Source: Pseudobacillus wudalianchiensis (GTDB lineage Bacteria; Bacillota; Bacilli; Bacillales; Domibacillaceae). From it: a DNA stretch of 64,000 nt. The notes below the pieces were generated by a model. It worked only from the letters and a program-made list of their open reading frames with translations. It ran no database searches and was not told the DNA's origin. A program made the position numbers and the translations under genes. Positions 7,261 through 16,970 of this stretch are shown here, piece after piece; position 1 is the stretch's first letter, and the number at the start of each line of letters is the position of its first letter. Location of the stretch: positions 719,088 through 783,087 of the forward strand of contig NZ_MAYT01000001.1 of NCBI RefSeq assembly GCF_001685015.1, written 5' to 3'.

Positions 7261-9144
7261 ATGAGAGCACTTACTGTGCAAGACATGACAAAATCGTACG
7301 GGGAAAAAGTGCTATTTGACGGGCTGACTTTTTCCATTGCCGAAAAAGAAAGAATTGGTTTAATTGGCGTCAATGGCACTGGAAAATCAAGCCTCTTAAA
7401 AATTGTGGCGGGGAAAGACCTGCCGGATAGCGGAGAAATGGTTTCGCCAAACGATTATACAATTGCTTATTTAGAGCAGGAACCGGAAATGAATCCAGCA
7501 CTCACCGTCATGGATCAAATTTTCTTAAGTGATGCTCCGGTTATTCAGCTGTTAAAGGAATATGAAGGCACATTAAAACAGCTTGAACAGGACCCGCAAG
7601 ACCAGGAGGTAGCAGAGCGGTTATTTGAGCTACAAAAGCAAATGGATGCTCTCAATGCATGGGAGGCAAACACAAATGCGGAAGCGATTCTGACACGGCT
7701 CGGCATTCCTGATTTCAGCCGGAGGATCGGTGAACTATCCGGTGGGCAGAAAAAGCGGGTCGCCCTCGCTCAAGTATTAATTGAAACACCAGATTTATTA
7801 ATCCTCGATGAACCGACCAACCACTTAGACTATGAAACGATTGGCTGGCTGGAAGAATATTTGAGCAAGTATCAAGGAGCTGTTTTGCTCGTTACCCATG
7901 ACCGTTATTTTCTTGATCGGGTAGCCAATAGAATGTTTGAGCTTGATCATGGCAGCTTGTATACATATAAAGGGAACTATCAAGAGTATATTGCTGCCAA
8001 AGCAGCACGGGAAGAACAGCAGGCTGCTGAAGAAGATAAACGGAGAAACCTATACCGGCGGGAGCTTGCCTGGATGCGTCGGGGAGCAAAAGCAAGAACG
8101 ACAAAACAAAAAGCACGGATTGACCGTTTTGAACAATTGGAAGGAGCGCTTGGTCAAGGACCGAAAAAAGAGCAAATGGATTTAGCGATGAAGGGCAGCC
8201 GGCTTGGCAAGCAAGTATTTGAGCTGAAGGATGTCTCAAAATCATTTGAAGGAAAAGTGATTCTAAAAGACTTTAATTTACTTGTAAAGCCTGGAGACCG
8301 TTTTGGGATTGTTGGTAAAAACGGCAGCGGAAAATCAACTTTTATGAATTTACTTGCTGGTAAGCTTGAGTTTGATAACGGGGAAATGGTAACAGGGCAA
8401 ACAGTAAAGATAGCTTATTATACACAAGAACGCACGGATATGGATGAAAGCATGAGGATGATTGCCTATATTCGTGAATCAGCAGAAGTGGTTACCACAA
8501 AGACTGGAGAAAAAATTTCCGCTGCGCAAATGCTTGAGCGTTTCCTCTTTCCGATGCATGTGCACGGTACGCCGATTTATAAGTTGTCTGGTGGAGAAAA
8601 GCGACGCCTTTATTTGTTAAAACTATTAATGACACAGCCAAATGTTTTGTTGCTCGATGAGCCAACAAATGATTTGGATACAGAAACATTGACTGTGCTA
8701 GAAGATTATTTAGAAGAGTTTCCTGGTGTCGTCATTACGGTTTCTCACGACCGATACTTTCTTGATAAAACAGCAGAACGTCTCCTTGTCTTCGAGGGGG
8801 ATGGTATCATCAGTTCGTACTATGGGCTTTATAGTGACTATTTGGCGGAGCAGGCTGAAGCAGAGAAATTGGAAGAGGCACCGGCGAAAGAGCCGAAAGT
8901 AGAAGCTGTCCGAGAAAAGCCAAAAAAGAAGAAGTTAAGCTATAACGAGCAACGGGAGTGGGAGACGATTGAAGCAGATATCGCCAGTATAGAAGCCCGG
9001 ATAGCGGAAGCAGAGGAAGAACTAGAAGCAGTAGGGAGCGATTTTGAAAAGGCCCAACAGTTAAGTGCAGAATTGGAGCAGCTTAACGAACAGCTGGAAC
9101 AATTCATTGAACGTTGGAGTTATCTATCAGAATTCGTTCAATGA
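7261..9144 (+). CDS. yfmR: ABC-F ribosome-associated ATPase YfmR
   Basis: A 627-residue ABC-F protein with two ATPase domains and no membrane part. Walker A motifs are GVNGTGKS (36-43) and GKNGSGKS (about 352-359). Signature motifs LSGGQKKR and LSGGEKRR and Walker B regions LLILDEPTNHLD and VLLLDEPTNDLD are all intact. A linker (P-site tRNA interaction motif) joins the domains. A charged C-terminal coiled coil occupies roughly residues 560-627, as in YfmR/Uup. In B. subtilis, YfmR helps ribosomes stalled at difficult sequences such as polyproline, together with EF-P. The assignment to YfmR rests on length and the C-terminal coil. Confidence 0.88.
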   Translation: MRALTVQDMTKSYGEKVLFDGLTFSIAEKERIGLIGVNGTGKSSLLKIVAGKDLPDSGEMVSPNDYTIAYLEQEPEMNPALTVMDQIFLSDAPVIQLLKEYEGTLKQLEQDPQDQEVAERLFELQKQMDALNAWEANTNAEAILTRLGIPDFSRRIGELSGGQKKRVALAQVLIETPDLLILDEPTNHLDYETIGWLEEYLSKYQGAVLLVTHDRYFLDRVANRMFELDHGSLYTYKGNYQEYIAAKAAREEQQAAEEDKRRNLYRRELAWMRRGAKARTTKQKARIDRFEQLEGALGQGPKKEQMDLAMKGSRLGKQVFELKDVSKSFEGKVILKDFNLLVKPGDRFGIVGKNGSGKSTFMNLLAGKLEFDNGEMVTGQTVKIAYYTQERTDMDESMRMIAYIRESAEVVTTKTGEKISAAQMLERFLFPMHVHGTPIYKLSGGEKRRLYLLKLLMTQPNVLLLDEPTNDLDTETLTVLEDYLEEFPGVVITVSHDRYFLDKTAERLLVFEGDGIISSYYGLYSDYLAEQAEAEKLEEAPAKEPKVEAVREKPKKKKLSYNEQREWETIEADIASIEARIAEAEEELEAVGSDFEKAQQLSAELEQLNEQLEQFIERWSYLSEFVQ

Positions 9145-9214
9145 GCAAAAGCAAGTATCAGCTGTTATATATATGATAGAATGGCGATAAAGAGTGCGAA
9201 AGGAGCCATTCATT

Positions 9215-10354
9215 TTGCGTATTTTAAAGATTGAACCAACACCAAGTCCAAATACAATGAAAGTGATTTTGGATGAGGAACTGTCTGCAGGAAAAAGTAA
9301 TAATTATAAAGCGGGCGCAGCAGAAGGCGCCCCGAAAGAGATTCAATCGATCCTCTCGATAGAGGGAATAAAGGGTGTTTACCATGTCGCTGATTTTTTA
9401 GCGATTGAACGAAATGGAAAATATGATTGGCAAAACCTGTTGCCTCAAGTAAGAGAGATTTTCGGAGAAGCGGTCTCGGGAGATCACGCAGCAACAGCCA
9501 GTGATGAGGCGTATGGAGAGGTACAGGCCTCTATCCAAACGTTCAAGGGAATTCCTATTCAATTAAAACTCACGTCTGCTACGGAAGAAAAACGTTTTCC
9601 GCTGCCTGATTATTTCATGGTAGCATTTAAAAAAGCACAATTAGCTGATGACAATTATGTGCTTCAACGAAAATGGGAAGACTTTGGTATCCGCTATGGC
9701 GACTTAGAGGAGATCGGCAAAGAAACACTTGAAGAAATTGTTGCTGCTTATCCACAAGAACGTCTGGAGGCTTTAGCAGCGGCGGGAGCTGAAGGGAAAT
9801 CAGCGGCTGAAACGAAACGGCGCGGATTAAAATTAACGATTCCAATGTGGGAAGCAGAGGAAGACTGGCGCCGCCGTTATCAGTGGCTTGAACAAATGGA
9901 AGATCCAACAGAAGAAGATTTGCCATTGTTAAAGCTTGCACTCGCTGACAGCAAACCGGCAATTCGTCGTCTGGCCGTCGTTTATGTCGGTATGATTGAG
10001 GATAAAAAAGTGCTGCCGCTCTTGTATCAAGGATTAAATGATTCGACCGTAACAGTCCGTCGCACAGCCGGGGATTGCTTGTCTGACCTTGGTTTTAACG
10101 AGGCCATTCCAGTGATGTGTAAAGCACTCGAAGACAAAAGCAAAATTGTCCGCTGGCGGGCTGCCATGTTTTTATATGAAGTGGGAGATGAAACGGCATT
10201 GCCGGCTTTAAAGAAGGCTGCAGATGATCCGGAGTTTGAAGTGCAAATGCAGGTCAAGATGGCGCTTGAACGGATTGAAGGCGGCGAAGAAGCAAAAGGT
10301 TCTGTTTGGAAGCAAATGACAGAAGCAAGAGAAAAGGAACAAACGGAGGGATAG
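9215..10354 (+). CDS. ypgR: Conserved virulence factor C-like protein (YpgR/CvfC)
   Basis: A 379-residue cytoplasmic protein. Residues 1-85 form an Nfu/NifU N-terminal-like domain ([10 protein letters not shown] at the start is characteristic). A central linker follows, and residues 220-370 form HEAT-like helical repeats. Family members include Staphylococcus CvfC and B. subtilis YpgR; the molecular role is poorly defined. TTG 9215 is chosen because AAAGGAG ends nine bases before it and the family starts at this motif. Its stop lies two bases before the brxA ATG, so the two genes are probably coupled. Confidence 0.85.
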   Translation: MRILKIEPTPSPNTMKVILDEELSAGKSNNYKAGAAEGAPKEIQSILSIEGIKGVYHVADFLAIERNGKYDWQNLLPQVREIFGEAVSGDHAATASDEAYGEVQASIQTFKGIPIQLKLTSATEEKRFPLPDYFMVAFKKAQLADDNYVLQRKWEDFGIRYGDLEEIGKETLEEIVAAYPQERLEALAAAGAEGKSAAETKRRGLKLTIPMWEAEEDWRRRYQWLEQMEDPTEEDLPLLKLALADSKPAIRRLAVVYVGMIEDKKVLPLLYQGLNDSTVTVRRTAGDCLSDLGFNEAIPVMCKALEDKSKIVRWRAAMFLYEVGDETALPALKKAADDPEFEVQMQVKMALERIEGGEEAKGSVWKQMTEAREKEQTEG

Positions 10355-10356
10355 AC

Positions 10357-10791
10357 ATGACAAATGCTTATGAAGAATATATGAAACAAATGGCTGCACC
10401 GATGCGATCTGAATTAACGAATGCTGGTTTTAAAGAGTTGACGACAGCGGAAGAAGTGAGTGAATTCATTTCTAGTGTAGAGGGAACAACACTTGTAGTG
10501 GTCAATTCGGTTTGTGGCTGTGCAGCTGGACTTGCTCGCCCGGCTGCAGTGCAAGCGACGATGCATGACCCGGCGCCTGATCATTTAGTTACCGTATTTG
10601 CTGGTCAGGATCGGGAAGCGACGGCACAAATGCGCGAGTTTTTTGACGGTTACGAACCATCTTCCCCATCAATGGCTTTATTAAAGGGCCAAGAAGTCGT
10701 ACACTTTGTTCCGAGAGAACATATTGAAGGAAACGATATCGGTTCGATCATCCAGGATTTAACGAAGGCATTTGATCAATATTGTAAATAA
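10357..10791 (+). CDS. brxA: Bacilliredoxin BrxA (YphP)
   Basis: A 144-residue thioredoxin-like protein with the bacilliredoxin active site C-G-C at residues 53-55. It removes bacillithiol from mixed disulfides on proteins after oxidative stress. The length equals that of B. subtilis YphP. ATG 10357 has a GGAGGG site directly upstream. A bstA-like bacillithiol transferase gene elsewhere in the window (42.6 kb) agrees with bacillithiol use in this organism. Confidence 0.93.
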   Translation: MTNAYEEYMKQMAAPMRSELTNAGFKELTTAEEVSEFISSVEGTTLVVVNSVCGCAAGLARPAAVQATMHDPAPDHLVTVFAGQDREATAQMREFFDGYEPSSPSMALLKGQEVVHFVPREHIEGNDIGSIIQDLTKAFDQYCK

Positions 10792-10877
10792 AAGGACGTC
10801 TTGAGACATTCTTCAGGCTGTTGACAAATGTTTTTAATCAGTCTGCGGATATGGAAAATAGACTTTTTTACACTTTT

Positions 10878-10903
10878 AAGGATGTCTTGAGGCATCCTTT
10901 TTT
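10878..10903 (+). terminator. Terminator after brxA
   Basis: AAGGATG and CATCCTT flank TCTTGAGG and are followed by six T. A weaker, similar hairpin (AAAGGACG ... ATTCTT) lies near 10793-10815. Confidence 0.7.
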
Positions 10904-10915
10904 ACAGGAGAAAAT

Positions 10916-11728
10916 ATGATTGTATCTACATCTGCACGAACAAATGAACGGCTTGAAGAAAAAGCGAGACAGGCAGCGGTCGAGCTCGGCTGCCCATTTG
11001 TAAAAAGAAATAAACGGTCCGTTGCTTCACTGCAGGCTGAATATGGAGCGGATTGCTTGATTGTGGCCAAAAGTCGGCTGGAGTTTTATGCTTCAGATGC
11101 CAATGAGCCTTTTTTCTTTCACCCAAACTCGGCCTCTTTTCGTGTGAAGCGGCTGCTGCGAGGGGAAATTGATCCTTTTATTGAGGCAGCTGGCTTACAA
11201 CCAGGCATGACGTTGCTTGACTGTACGCTAGGTCTTGCGTCAGACAGCATTGCAGCCAGTTATATAGCGGGAGCTGCCGGCCGAGTAGTAGGAATAGAGG
11301 GGAACCCGGTACTTGCTTATATAATTAAACACGGGTTAAGCGAATGGGAATCTCCTCTGTCCGATTTGAACGAAGCGATGAAACGAATTCACGTAGTGAG
11401 CGGTTCCTATCAAAATATATTGAGGTCTCTCCCTAATCAATCATTTGATGTTGTTTACTTTGATCCGATGTTTACGAAGCCAATCCTGGCTTCAGAAGGA
11501 ATCGCTGGTTTGAGAAAACTCGCTGTCCATGACGAACTAATAGAGGAAACCATACAGGAAGCCTGTCGTGTTGCCAAACAACGGATCGTATTAAAAGATC
11601 ACTATCAGTCGAGCCGTTTTTCAGAGCTGGGCTTTAAACAGCATATTCGACCGACCTCGCTCTTCCATTTTGGAACGATGGAAGTGGAGAAGAAAGAAAG
11701 CGGAGGCAGTGTGACGAACAAGGAGTGA
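10916..11728 (+). CDS. ypiP: Class I SAM-dependent methyltransferase YpiP (RsmJ-like)
   Basis: A 270-residue protein. The N-terminal 90 residues form a substrate-facing region. A Rossmann methyltransferase domain follows, with [12 protein letters not shown] (motif I region), GIEGNP (acidic post-I) and the catalytic-type motif YFDPMF near residue 184. The last resembles the DPMF motif of the 16S rRNA guanine methyltransferase RsmJ, so an RNA base methyltransferase is likely (inference). The stop overlaps the thyA ribosome-binding region, indicating an operon with thyA. Confidence 0.82.
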   Translation: MIVSTSARTNERLEEKARQAAVELGCPFVKRNKRSVASLQAEYGADCLIVAKSRLEFYASDANEPFFFHPNSASFRVKRLLRGEIDPFIEAAGLQPGMTLLDCTLGLASDSIAASYIAGAAGRVVGIEGNPVLAYIIKHGLSEWESPLSDLNEAMKRIHVVSGSYQNILRSLPNQSFDVVYFDPMFTKPILASEGIAGLRKLAVHDELIEETIQEACRVAKQRIVLKDHYQSSRFSELGFKQHIRPTSLFHFGTMEVEKKESGGSVTNKE

Positions 11729-11733
11729 GCAGA

Positions 11734-12690
11734 ATGAGTAAGAATGAGCAGCAATACTTAGATTTGTGTCGATATATTTTAGAGGAAGGAAGAAGAAAAG
11801 AGGATCGGACCGGTACAGGAACGATCAGCATATTCGGTTACCAAATGCGATTTGATTTGCAGGAAGGCTTTCCGTTGTTAACAACAAAACGAATTCCGTT
11901 TCGGTTAATTGTGAGTGAACTGCTATGGTTTTTAAAAGGCGATACGAATTTACGATATCTTTTACAGCACAACAACCATATTTGGGATGAATGGGGCTTT
12001 CAAAAATGGGTCGAGTCAGCTGAGTATAATGGGCCGGATATGACGGATTTCGGAATTCGAAGCCAACAAGATGAGGAATTCAATAAAGTATATCAGGAGC
12101 AGTTGGCTATTTATCAGGAGAAAGTGCTGCAAGATGATGATTTTGCTCAAAAGTTCGGTGATTTAGGGAACGTATACGGAAAGCAGTGGCGCAGTTGGGA
12201 AGGAGCAGATGGCGAAGTATATGATCAAATTCAATATATTATTGATGAGATCAAACGCAATCCCGATTCAAGGCGTTTGCTTTGTAATGCATGGAGTGCC
12301 TCGGAAATAAAGAATCAGCAGCTTCCTCCTTGCCATTATGCCTTTCAATTTTACGTGGCAAATGGAAAGCTCAGCTGTATGTTTAATATGAGATCAAACG
12401 ATGTTTTCTTGGGACTTCCTTTTAATATTGCGTCCTATGCCTTGCTTACTCATCTAATCGCTCATGAGTGTGGCTTAGAGGTAGGCGAGTTAATTTACAC
12501 CGGTGCCGATGTTCATATTTATTCCAATCACATTGAACAAGTAGAAAAGCAATTACTAAGAGAGCCACGGGAGCTTCCATCGTTGAAGTTAAATGAACAG
12601 GTAAAAAGCGTGTTTGATTTTAGCATGAATGACATAGAGTTAGTTGGTTATCATCCGCATGGTCCTATTAAAGCGCCTGTAGCCGTTTAA
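11734..12690 (+). CDS. thyA: Thymidylate synthase ThyA
   Basis: A 318-residue enzyme converting dUMP and methylene-tetrahydrofolate to dTMP and dihydrofolate. Visible features are the N-terminal EDRTGTGT motif, the catalytic cysteine in [10 protein letters not shown] near residue 200, and the nucleotide-binding region [20 protein letters not shown]. It carries the roughly 50-residue insertion of the longer Lactobacillus-type enzymes, unlike the 264-residue B. subtilis ThyB. ATG 11734 is nine bases from AAGGAG. The partner dfrA, which recycles its product, lies 1.3 kb downstream after an unrelated STAS gene. Confidence 0.96.
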   Translation: MSKNEQQYLDLCRYILEEGRRKEDRTGTGTISIFGYQMRFDLQEGFPLLTTKRIPFRLIVSELLWFLKGDTNLRYLLQHNNHIWDEWGFQKWVESAEYNGPDMTDFGIRSQQDEEFNKVYQEQLAIYQEKVLQDDDFAQKFGDLGNVYGKQWRSWEGADGEVYDQIQYIIDEIKRNPDSRRLLCNAWSASEIKNQQLPPCHYAFQFYVANGKLSCMFNMRSNDVFLGLPFNIASYALLTHLIAHECGLEVGELIYTGADVHIYSNHIEQVEKQLLREPRELPSLKLNEQVKSVFDFSMNDIELVGYHPHGPIKAPVAV

Positions 12691-12705
12691 ACGAATATTT
12701 ATTTG

Positions 12706-12738
12706 AAACAGTGGAATGGAAATGATTCCACTGTTTTT
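12706..12738 (+). terminator. Terminator of thyA
   Basis: AAACAGTGGAAT pairs with ATTCCACTGTTT and is followed by T residues. Confidence 0.85.
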
Positions 12739-12762
12739 AATTGCATCAGACGGTCATTTGAA

Positions 12763-12792
12763 TTTACAATGTGATTGTTGTCACACTATAAT
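12763..12792 (+). promoter_or_regulatory. Sigma-A promoter of the STAS-domain gene
   Basis: TTTACA (12763-12768), an 18-base spacer and a consensus TATAAT (12787-12792) lie upstream of the 12905 gene. Confidence 0.6.
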
Positions 12793-12904
12793 GAGGTTAC
12801 CGATTTCTTTAGACGGAGTAATGGATAGACCGCTTTTTCTTATAATGGAAGCCTTCATTTACTAATATGATGGTGATGGCAGAAGATAGTGGAGGTCATT
12901 TAAA

Positions 12905-13924
12905 TTGACGAATTACGAGCTAAATGTACAAGGTTCTTTATTTGATTGGGATATCGAAAAGGGAACGATTACATTTGAAAACGATGAAGTGGTTCTATTC
13001 TGGGTTAACACAGCTTTTAAAGCGCTGCTTGATTCGATAGAAGAGATATCAGGTGAAAAAGCAGCTAAGCTTGTTCTCGAAACGGCAGGATATCGGACCG
13101 GAAAAATTGTAAGCAGCTTTTATCTGGAATCAATTGGCGATACCGAAAAAATTCTAGAAAAACTACCTAATACATACGTAACGGCTGGTTGGGGAGTCAC
13201 GGAAATTGTATCTTTTTCAGAGAAGGAAAAAACAGCAGTTGTTCGGGTGAAAAATAGCTGGGAGTATAAAATCAATCTAGCCCAGGGAAAAGAGGAAGAA
13301 GGTACTTTTCTGCCTGGACATTGGGCTGGGGTCCTAAGCGGGCTGCTTGGTGCAAAAATCTGGTACCGGGTTTTAAAGAGCCAAGTCGAAGGGGAGGACT
13401 GTACCGAGTATGAGTTTTTTCCATCTCACATCACTCCTACCTTAAATGTCAATGCGATGATTCAGGAGGAGGAGCAGCGAGCTAAAAGAGGACTAGAAGA
13501 AAGTATTTCAGAGCGGACAAAAATGCTGTCAGACATTATAAAGGATATTTCTTCTCCGATTATTCCAGTTATCGAATCGATCTTAGTTATTCCTTTGATA
13601 GGGAAATATGAAGAGTTTAGAGCAGAAGAGCTCTTAAATAGAACGCTTCTGAACTTGCCTAGGTATCAAGCGTCCTACCTTATCCTTGATTTAACAGGCT
13701 TAAAAGGGGTAGATGAATATACGCTGGACTTCCTGCAAAAGTTCGTTCGAGCAGCTTCTTTATTAGGGACGAGTTGTTTGCTAGTTGGAATTACGCCAGA
13801 GTTGAGCATGCAAATTGCTCAAAGCGGCTACGAGGTTTCCGAAATCCCTTGCTTTTCAATACTTCAGCAAGGCATTAAGTATGCTTTAGATCAGCAAGGC
13901 TTGCAAATTACGAAAAAACAGTGA
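12905..13924 (+). CDS. V4R-STAS sensory protein (RsbR-like)
   Basis: A 339-residue protein. Residues 1-180 look like an XylR-N/V4R small-molecule-binding region (GHWAGVLSGLLG near 139-149 is typical). A short coiled linker follows, and residues 215-335 form a STAS domain that opens SSPIIPV, as in RsbR stressosome proteins. In RsbR-type STAS domains two threonines are phosphorylated; by my alignment the first is Glu271 here (GVDEYT) and the second Gln303. It may therefore behave like the non-phosphorylated paralogue YtvA. The start is TTG after GGAGG. No stressosome partner lies nearby. Confidence 0.75.
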   Translation: MTNYELNVQGSLFDWDIEKGTITFENDEVVLFWVNTAFKALLDSIEEISGEKAAKLVLETAGYRTGKIVSSFYLESIGDTEKILEKLPNTYVTAGWGVTEIVSFSEKEKTAVVRVKNSWEYKINLAQGKEEEGTFLPGHWAGVLSGLLGAKIWYRVLKSQVEGEDCTEYEFFPSHITPTLNVNAMIQEEEQRAKRGLEESISERTKMLSDIIKDISSPIIPVIESILVIPLIGKYEEFRAEELLNRTLLNLPRYQASYLILDLTGLKGVDEYTLDFLQKFVRAASLLGTSCLLVGITPELSMQIAQSGYEVSEIPCFSILQQGIKYALDQQGLQITKKQ

Positions 13925-14007
13925 GCGAATGTTAAAAGCAATAGAAGCTGTGTCCGCTTTTTAAGAGAGAGGACAGCGGCAGACCGATTGAGAAAGCGGG
14001 TGGCAAC

Positions 14008-14493
14008 ATGATTTCTTTTATTTGGGCAATGGATGAAAAGGGCGTAATGGGCAAGGAGAATGGACTGCCATGGCGCCTTCCAGCAGATTTAAAATTTTTT
14101 AAGGAAACGACGATGGGCCATCCTATTGTGATGGGCAGAAGAACGTATGAATCAATTGGCAAGCCTCTTCCTGGACGCGAAAACATTATTATTACCCGCG
14201 ATCAGAATTACGAAGCAGCAGGGTGCACAGTCGTTCACTCTGTTGAAGAGCTCGTAGAAAGAGCAAAACGAGAGGAAGAGTTATTTATTACCGGCGGAGC
14301 CGAAATCTTTAAACAAATGCTTCCTTATGCCGATCGGTTATACGTCACTCTTATCTGTCATCAGTTTGAGGGGGACACGTTTTTTCCAGATGGGATTGAA
14401 TGGGAAGATTGGCAGCTCATTTTTGAAAAGCAAGGCGAAAGAAATGAGAAAAATCCCTATGAGTATTATTTCCGAATTTATGATAGAAAATAG
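14008..14493 (+). CDS. dfrA: Dihydrofolate reductase
   Basis: A 161-residue enzyme reducing dihydrofolate to tetrahydrofolate with NADPH. The family motifs are present: GVMGKENGLPWRLPADLKFFK with the catalytic acidic residue after LP, VMGRRTYESIG (NADPH and folate site), and LFITGGAEIF. It supplies tetrahydrofolate for the ThyA reaction encoded 1.3 kb upstream. A terminator follows. No upstream regulatory element is obvious. Confidence 0.95.
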   Translation: MISFIWAMDEKGVMGKENGLPWRLPADLKFFKETTMGHPIVMGRRTYESIGKPLPGRENIIITRDQNYEAAGCTVVHSVEELVERAKREEELFITGGAEIFKQMLPYADRLYVTLICHQFEGDTFFPDGIEWEDWQLIFEKQGERNEKNPYEYYFRIYDRK

Positions 14494-14507
14494 TAAAGTA
14501 TTTCTGC

Positions 14508-14556
14508 AGCTTGCAGCCCAAGTCTCTTAATAAGATTTGAGCTGCAAGCTTTTTTA
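14508..14556 (+). terminator. Terminator of dfrA
   Basis: AGCTTGCAGC (14508-14517) pairs with GCTGCAAGCT (14541-14550), followed by six T. Confidence 0.85.
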
Positions 14557-14578
14557 TGTAAAGCCGGGTGTCTAACTG

Positions 14579-15565
14579 TCATTTATATGTTTGTTCGCAA
14601 GCGCGCTGCCGTCTTTTGAATAACAGGAAATGACCGGTTCCATTTCGGCTTACAACTGTAATGCCTACAGCAACGAGAATAAGTGCACTGAAAATATTAG
14701 CGGTTAAATGTTCTCCAGTGATAAATAAGGCGGATAGCAATGTACCCGAAACAGGCATCACAAATCGATAGAGTGCGATCTCACCTGCTTTGTTGTACTT
14801 TAACAACGAATTCCACAAGGCAAAAGCAGCAGCCGATATAAAGACAGAATAACCCAACAAGACCCAGGCGTTAGGTGTAAAAGTCATGGAATGGGACTCG
14901 AGATTCGGTGTACCAATGATCAGCATAAAAAGAGACCCGGCAAACATTTGCCAGCCGGTCAAAGTGAAAGGGTGTATATTAGAAGCCAATCTTTTAGACA
15001 AGAACGTACCAAAAGCGCTTACTAAGCCTGAAAGCAGCATAAAGCCTTCTCCAAAGAAAGAAAAACCCCCGGATGTGCCCTGCCCCCAATTGGCCAATAT
15101 AATTCCTCCGAATCCCGCTGTTAAACCAAATAGCTTGCGCCAATTTAAGCGGTCATTCGAATAAATGAAATGAGCCAAAAAAACAGTAAAAAATGTTCCG
15201 CAAGAATTTAGGATTGCCCCCTTCATTCCAGAAGTATGAGCTAATCCAATGTAAAAAAGGGAGTACTGTATGCTTGTTGACATCAAGCCTAAGCTAATAA
15301 CGGCCGGCCATTGGCGCCAGCTTAATTTAAGTGCTTTTCTATCGGCACAGAGCATAATAAATAATAGTAACAGCGCTGCCATCATAAAGCGTATGCCAGC
15401 AAAAACGATTTTTGCAGCTAAATCCGCTTCGTCCATTTTAAGTTCTTCATAACTTAGTTTCAAAACAGGAAAAGCGCTTCCCCATAATACCGAGCAAAAC
15501 ACCGCAATCGCTACTACCCAATATTTATTTGTAAGAAAGTGCGCCTGTCCCTTGTGCTGCCTCAT
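14579..15565 (-). CDS. EamA-family (DMT superfamily) transporter
   Basis: A membrane protein of about 328 residues with ten predicted helices in two EamA repeats (VLWGSAFPVLK near the N-terminus). It is probably a metabolite exporter of unknown substrate. ATG 15565 has GAAGG at proper spacing; the in-frame ATG at 15574 abuts the ribosome-binding site and is less likely. It is the second of three DMT transporters in this window and is monocistronic on the minus strand. Confidence 0.85.
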   Translation of the reverse strand: MRQHKGQAHFLTNKYWVVAIAVFCSVLWGSAFPVLKLSYEELKMDEADLAAKIVFAGIRFMMAALLLLFIMLCADRKALKLSWRQWPAVISLGLMSTSIQYSLFYIGLAHTSGMKGAILNSCGTFFTVFLAHFIYSNDRLNWRKLFGLTAGFGGIILANWGQGTSGGFSFFGEGFMLLSGLVSAFGTFLSKRLASNIHPFTLTGWQMFAGSLFMLIIGTPNLESHSMTFTPNAWVLLGYSVFISAAAFALWNSLLKYNKAGEIALYRFVMPVSGTLLSALFITGEHLTANIFSALILVAVGITVVSRNGTGHFLLFKRRQRACEQTYK

Positions 15566-15750
15566 ATTAACCATCCTTCATTTTTGTCTATTAATCTAGT
15601 TATTATACACTACTGCTCTATAGAGGCAACCACCTTACATCTTAAGCTTGTTTGCTTTTGTTTAATGAGAGAAGGGATTAAAAACAATAAAAAGCAGAAA
15701 TGTTTTTTTTGGATAGTATGTAAAAAAATAAAAGTCATAAGGAAAGTCAG

Positions 15751-15788
15751 TTTTGGCGCTACAACGCACAAAAGCGTTAACGCCAAAA
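15751..15788 (+). promoter_or_regulatory. Two-tier inverted repeat upstream of ABC importer
   Basis: TTTTGGCG (15751-15758) pairs with CGCCAAAA (15781-15788), and inside it AACGC (15763-15767) pairs with GCGTT (15774-15778). It lies upstream of the -35 box of the importer promoter, so it would not be in that transcript. It may be an operator, or the terminator of an unseen upstream transcript. Confidence 0.5.
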
Positions 15789-15816
15789 ATTGATATTATT
15801 AATATTCTGAAAACAC

Positions 15817-15845
15817 TTGATTTTCTGTTTCCTTTCAAGCATAAT
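15817..15845 (+). promoter_or_regulatory. Sigma-A promoter of the ABC importer operon
   Basis: TTGATT (15817-15822), a 17-base spacer and CATAAT (15840-15845). Confidence 0.6.
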
Positions 15846-15907
15846 AAATTTATCTCAGAAATAGTTGGAAAGTTGTTAGGAAGATAGGGACTTAAGGGGG
15901 AGAGTAA

Positions 15908-16909
15908 ATGAAAAAGTGGATAAAAGGAATGGCAGCCGCTGGAATAGCGAGTGCCGTTTTGCTAGCTGGCTGTGGAGGAGAAACGGAGGAAAAAGGACAA
16001 GAATCGTCCGGAGGAAACAAAGAGAAAACGTATAAGATTGGCGTCACACAAATTGTTGAACATCCATCTCTTGATAACGCTTACAAAGGGTTCCAAAAGG
16101 CGTTAGAGGATGCAGGCATAAAGGCGGATTATGATGTTCAGATTGCTCAGGGTGATCAAAATAATAACCAGACGATTGCCAATAACTTTGCTGGCGACAA
16201 GGTAGATTTGATTTTTGCTAATTCCACACCAAGTGCTACAGGAGCACTTAATGCTACGAAAGACATCCCAATTGTTTTCACCTCTGTTACAGATCCAAAG
16301 GCAGCAGGCCTAGTGAAAGATCCGCAGAATCCTGGTGGTAATATTACAGGAACAACTGATTTACATCCGGAAGCTATTCCGAAAACAATTGAATTTATGG
16401 CGAAAGAGTTTAAAGGCAAGAATGTAGGCGTTATTTATAATGCTGGGGAACAAAACTCTGTTGCCCAAGTAGAAGAAGTTAAAAAGGTAATGGAGAAGAA
16501 CGGATTAAAAATGGTGCCTGTAACAGTATCTGCTTCTTCAGAGGTTAAGCAGGCTGCTGAATCTCTTGCTGGTAAGGCTGATATGATTTATATCATCACT
16601 GATAACACAGTTGTCTCCGCGCTAGAGTCCGTTATCCAAGTTGCGAACCAAAAAGATATTCCTTTGTTTGTCGCTGAATTAGATTCTGTGAAACGCGGAG
16701 GATTCGCAGCATTTGGTTTTGAGTACTATGACATTGGTTATGAAGCGGGAGAAATGGCTGTGAAAATTCTAAAAGATGGAAAAAAACCAGGTGATCTCCC
16801 TGTACAGCCTCCACAAAACTTAAAACTGCTTATTAATGAAAAAGCAGCGAAAGAAATGAATATTGAGATAAAAGATGAGTGGAAAAACGAAGCGGAATTT
16901 GTAAAGTAA
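15908..16909 (+). CDS. ABC transporter substrate-binding lipoprotein
   Basis: A 333-residue lipoprotein: signal peptide with lipobox LLAGC (Cys near residue 22), then an ABC_sub_bind (PF04392-type) two-lobed domain beginning YKIGVTQIVEHP. It captures a small substrate outside the membrane. The family includes the TrpX-type tryptophan/aromatic binding proteins, but the ligand cannot be read from sequence and no T-box leader is present. It is the first gene of a complete importer with the permease and ATPase that follow. A hairpin separates it from the permease gene. Confidence 0.88.
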   Translation: MKKWIKGMAAAGIASAVLLAGCGGETEEKGQESSGGNKEKTYKIGVTQIVEHPSLDNAYKGFQKALEDAGIKADYDVQIAQGDQNNNQTIANNFAGDKVDLIFANSTPSATGALNATKDIPIVFTSVTDPKAAGLVKDPQNPGGNITGTTDLHPEAIPKTIEFMAKEFKGKNVGVIYNAGEQNSVAQVEEVKKVMEKNGLKMVPVTVSASSEVKQAAESLAGKADMIYIITDNTVVSALESVIQVANQKDIPLFVAELDSVKRGGFAAFGFEYYDIGYEAGEMAVKILKDGKKPGDLPVQPPQNLKLLINEKAAKEMNIEIKDEWKNEAEFVK

Positions 16910-16916
16910 TCAACGG

Positions 16917-16940
16917 GGAGGCTTTTAACTGAAAGCCTCC
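16917..16940 (+). promoter_or_regulatory. Intercistronic hairpin between binding protein and permease
   Basis: GGAGGCTTT (16917-16925) pairs perfectly with AAAGCCTCC (16932-16940). There is no long T tract. Such hairpins commonly stabilise the abundant binding-protein mRNA or attenuate readthrough (inference). Confidence 0.6.
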
Positions 16941-16970
16941 TTGCCATCCGTCCAACAGGAGGAGATTTAT

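Larger units (their letters stand above)
15566..15907. other. Intergenic region with divergent control elements
   Basis: This gene-free stretch separates a minus-strand exporter from the plus-strand ABC importer. It is AT-rich. It contains a strong hairpin and a sigma-A promoter, both listed separately; no reading frame is supported. Confidence 0.6.

Noticed and set aside
15700-15907. T-box or other amino-acid riboswitch for the ABC importer
   Set aside because: No T-box sequence (AGGGTGGNACCGCG) or specifier stem is present, and the leader is too short.
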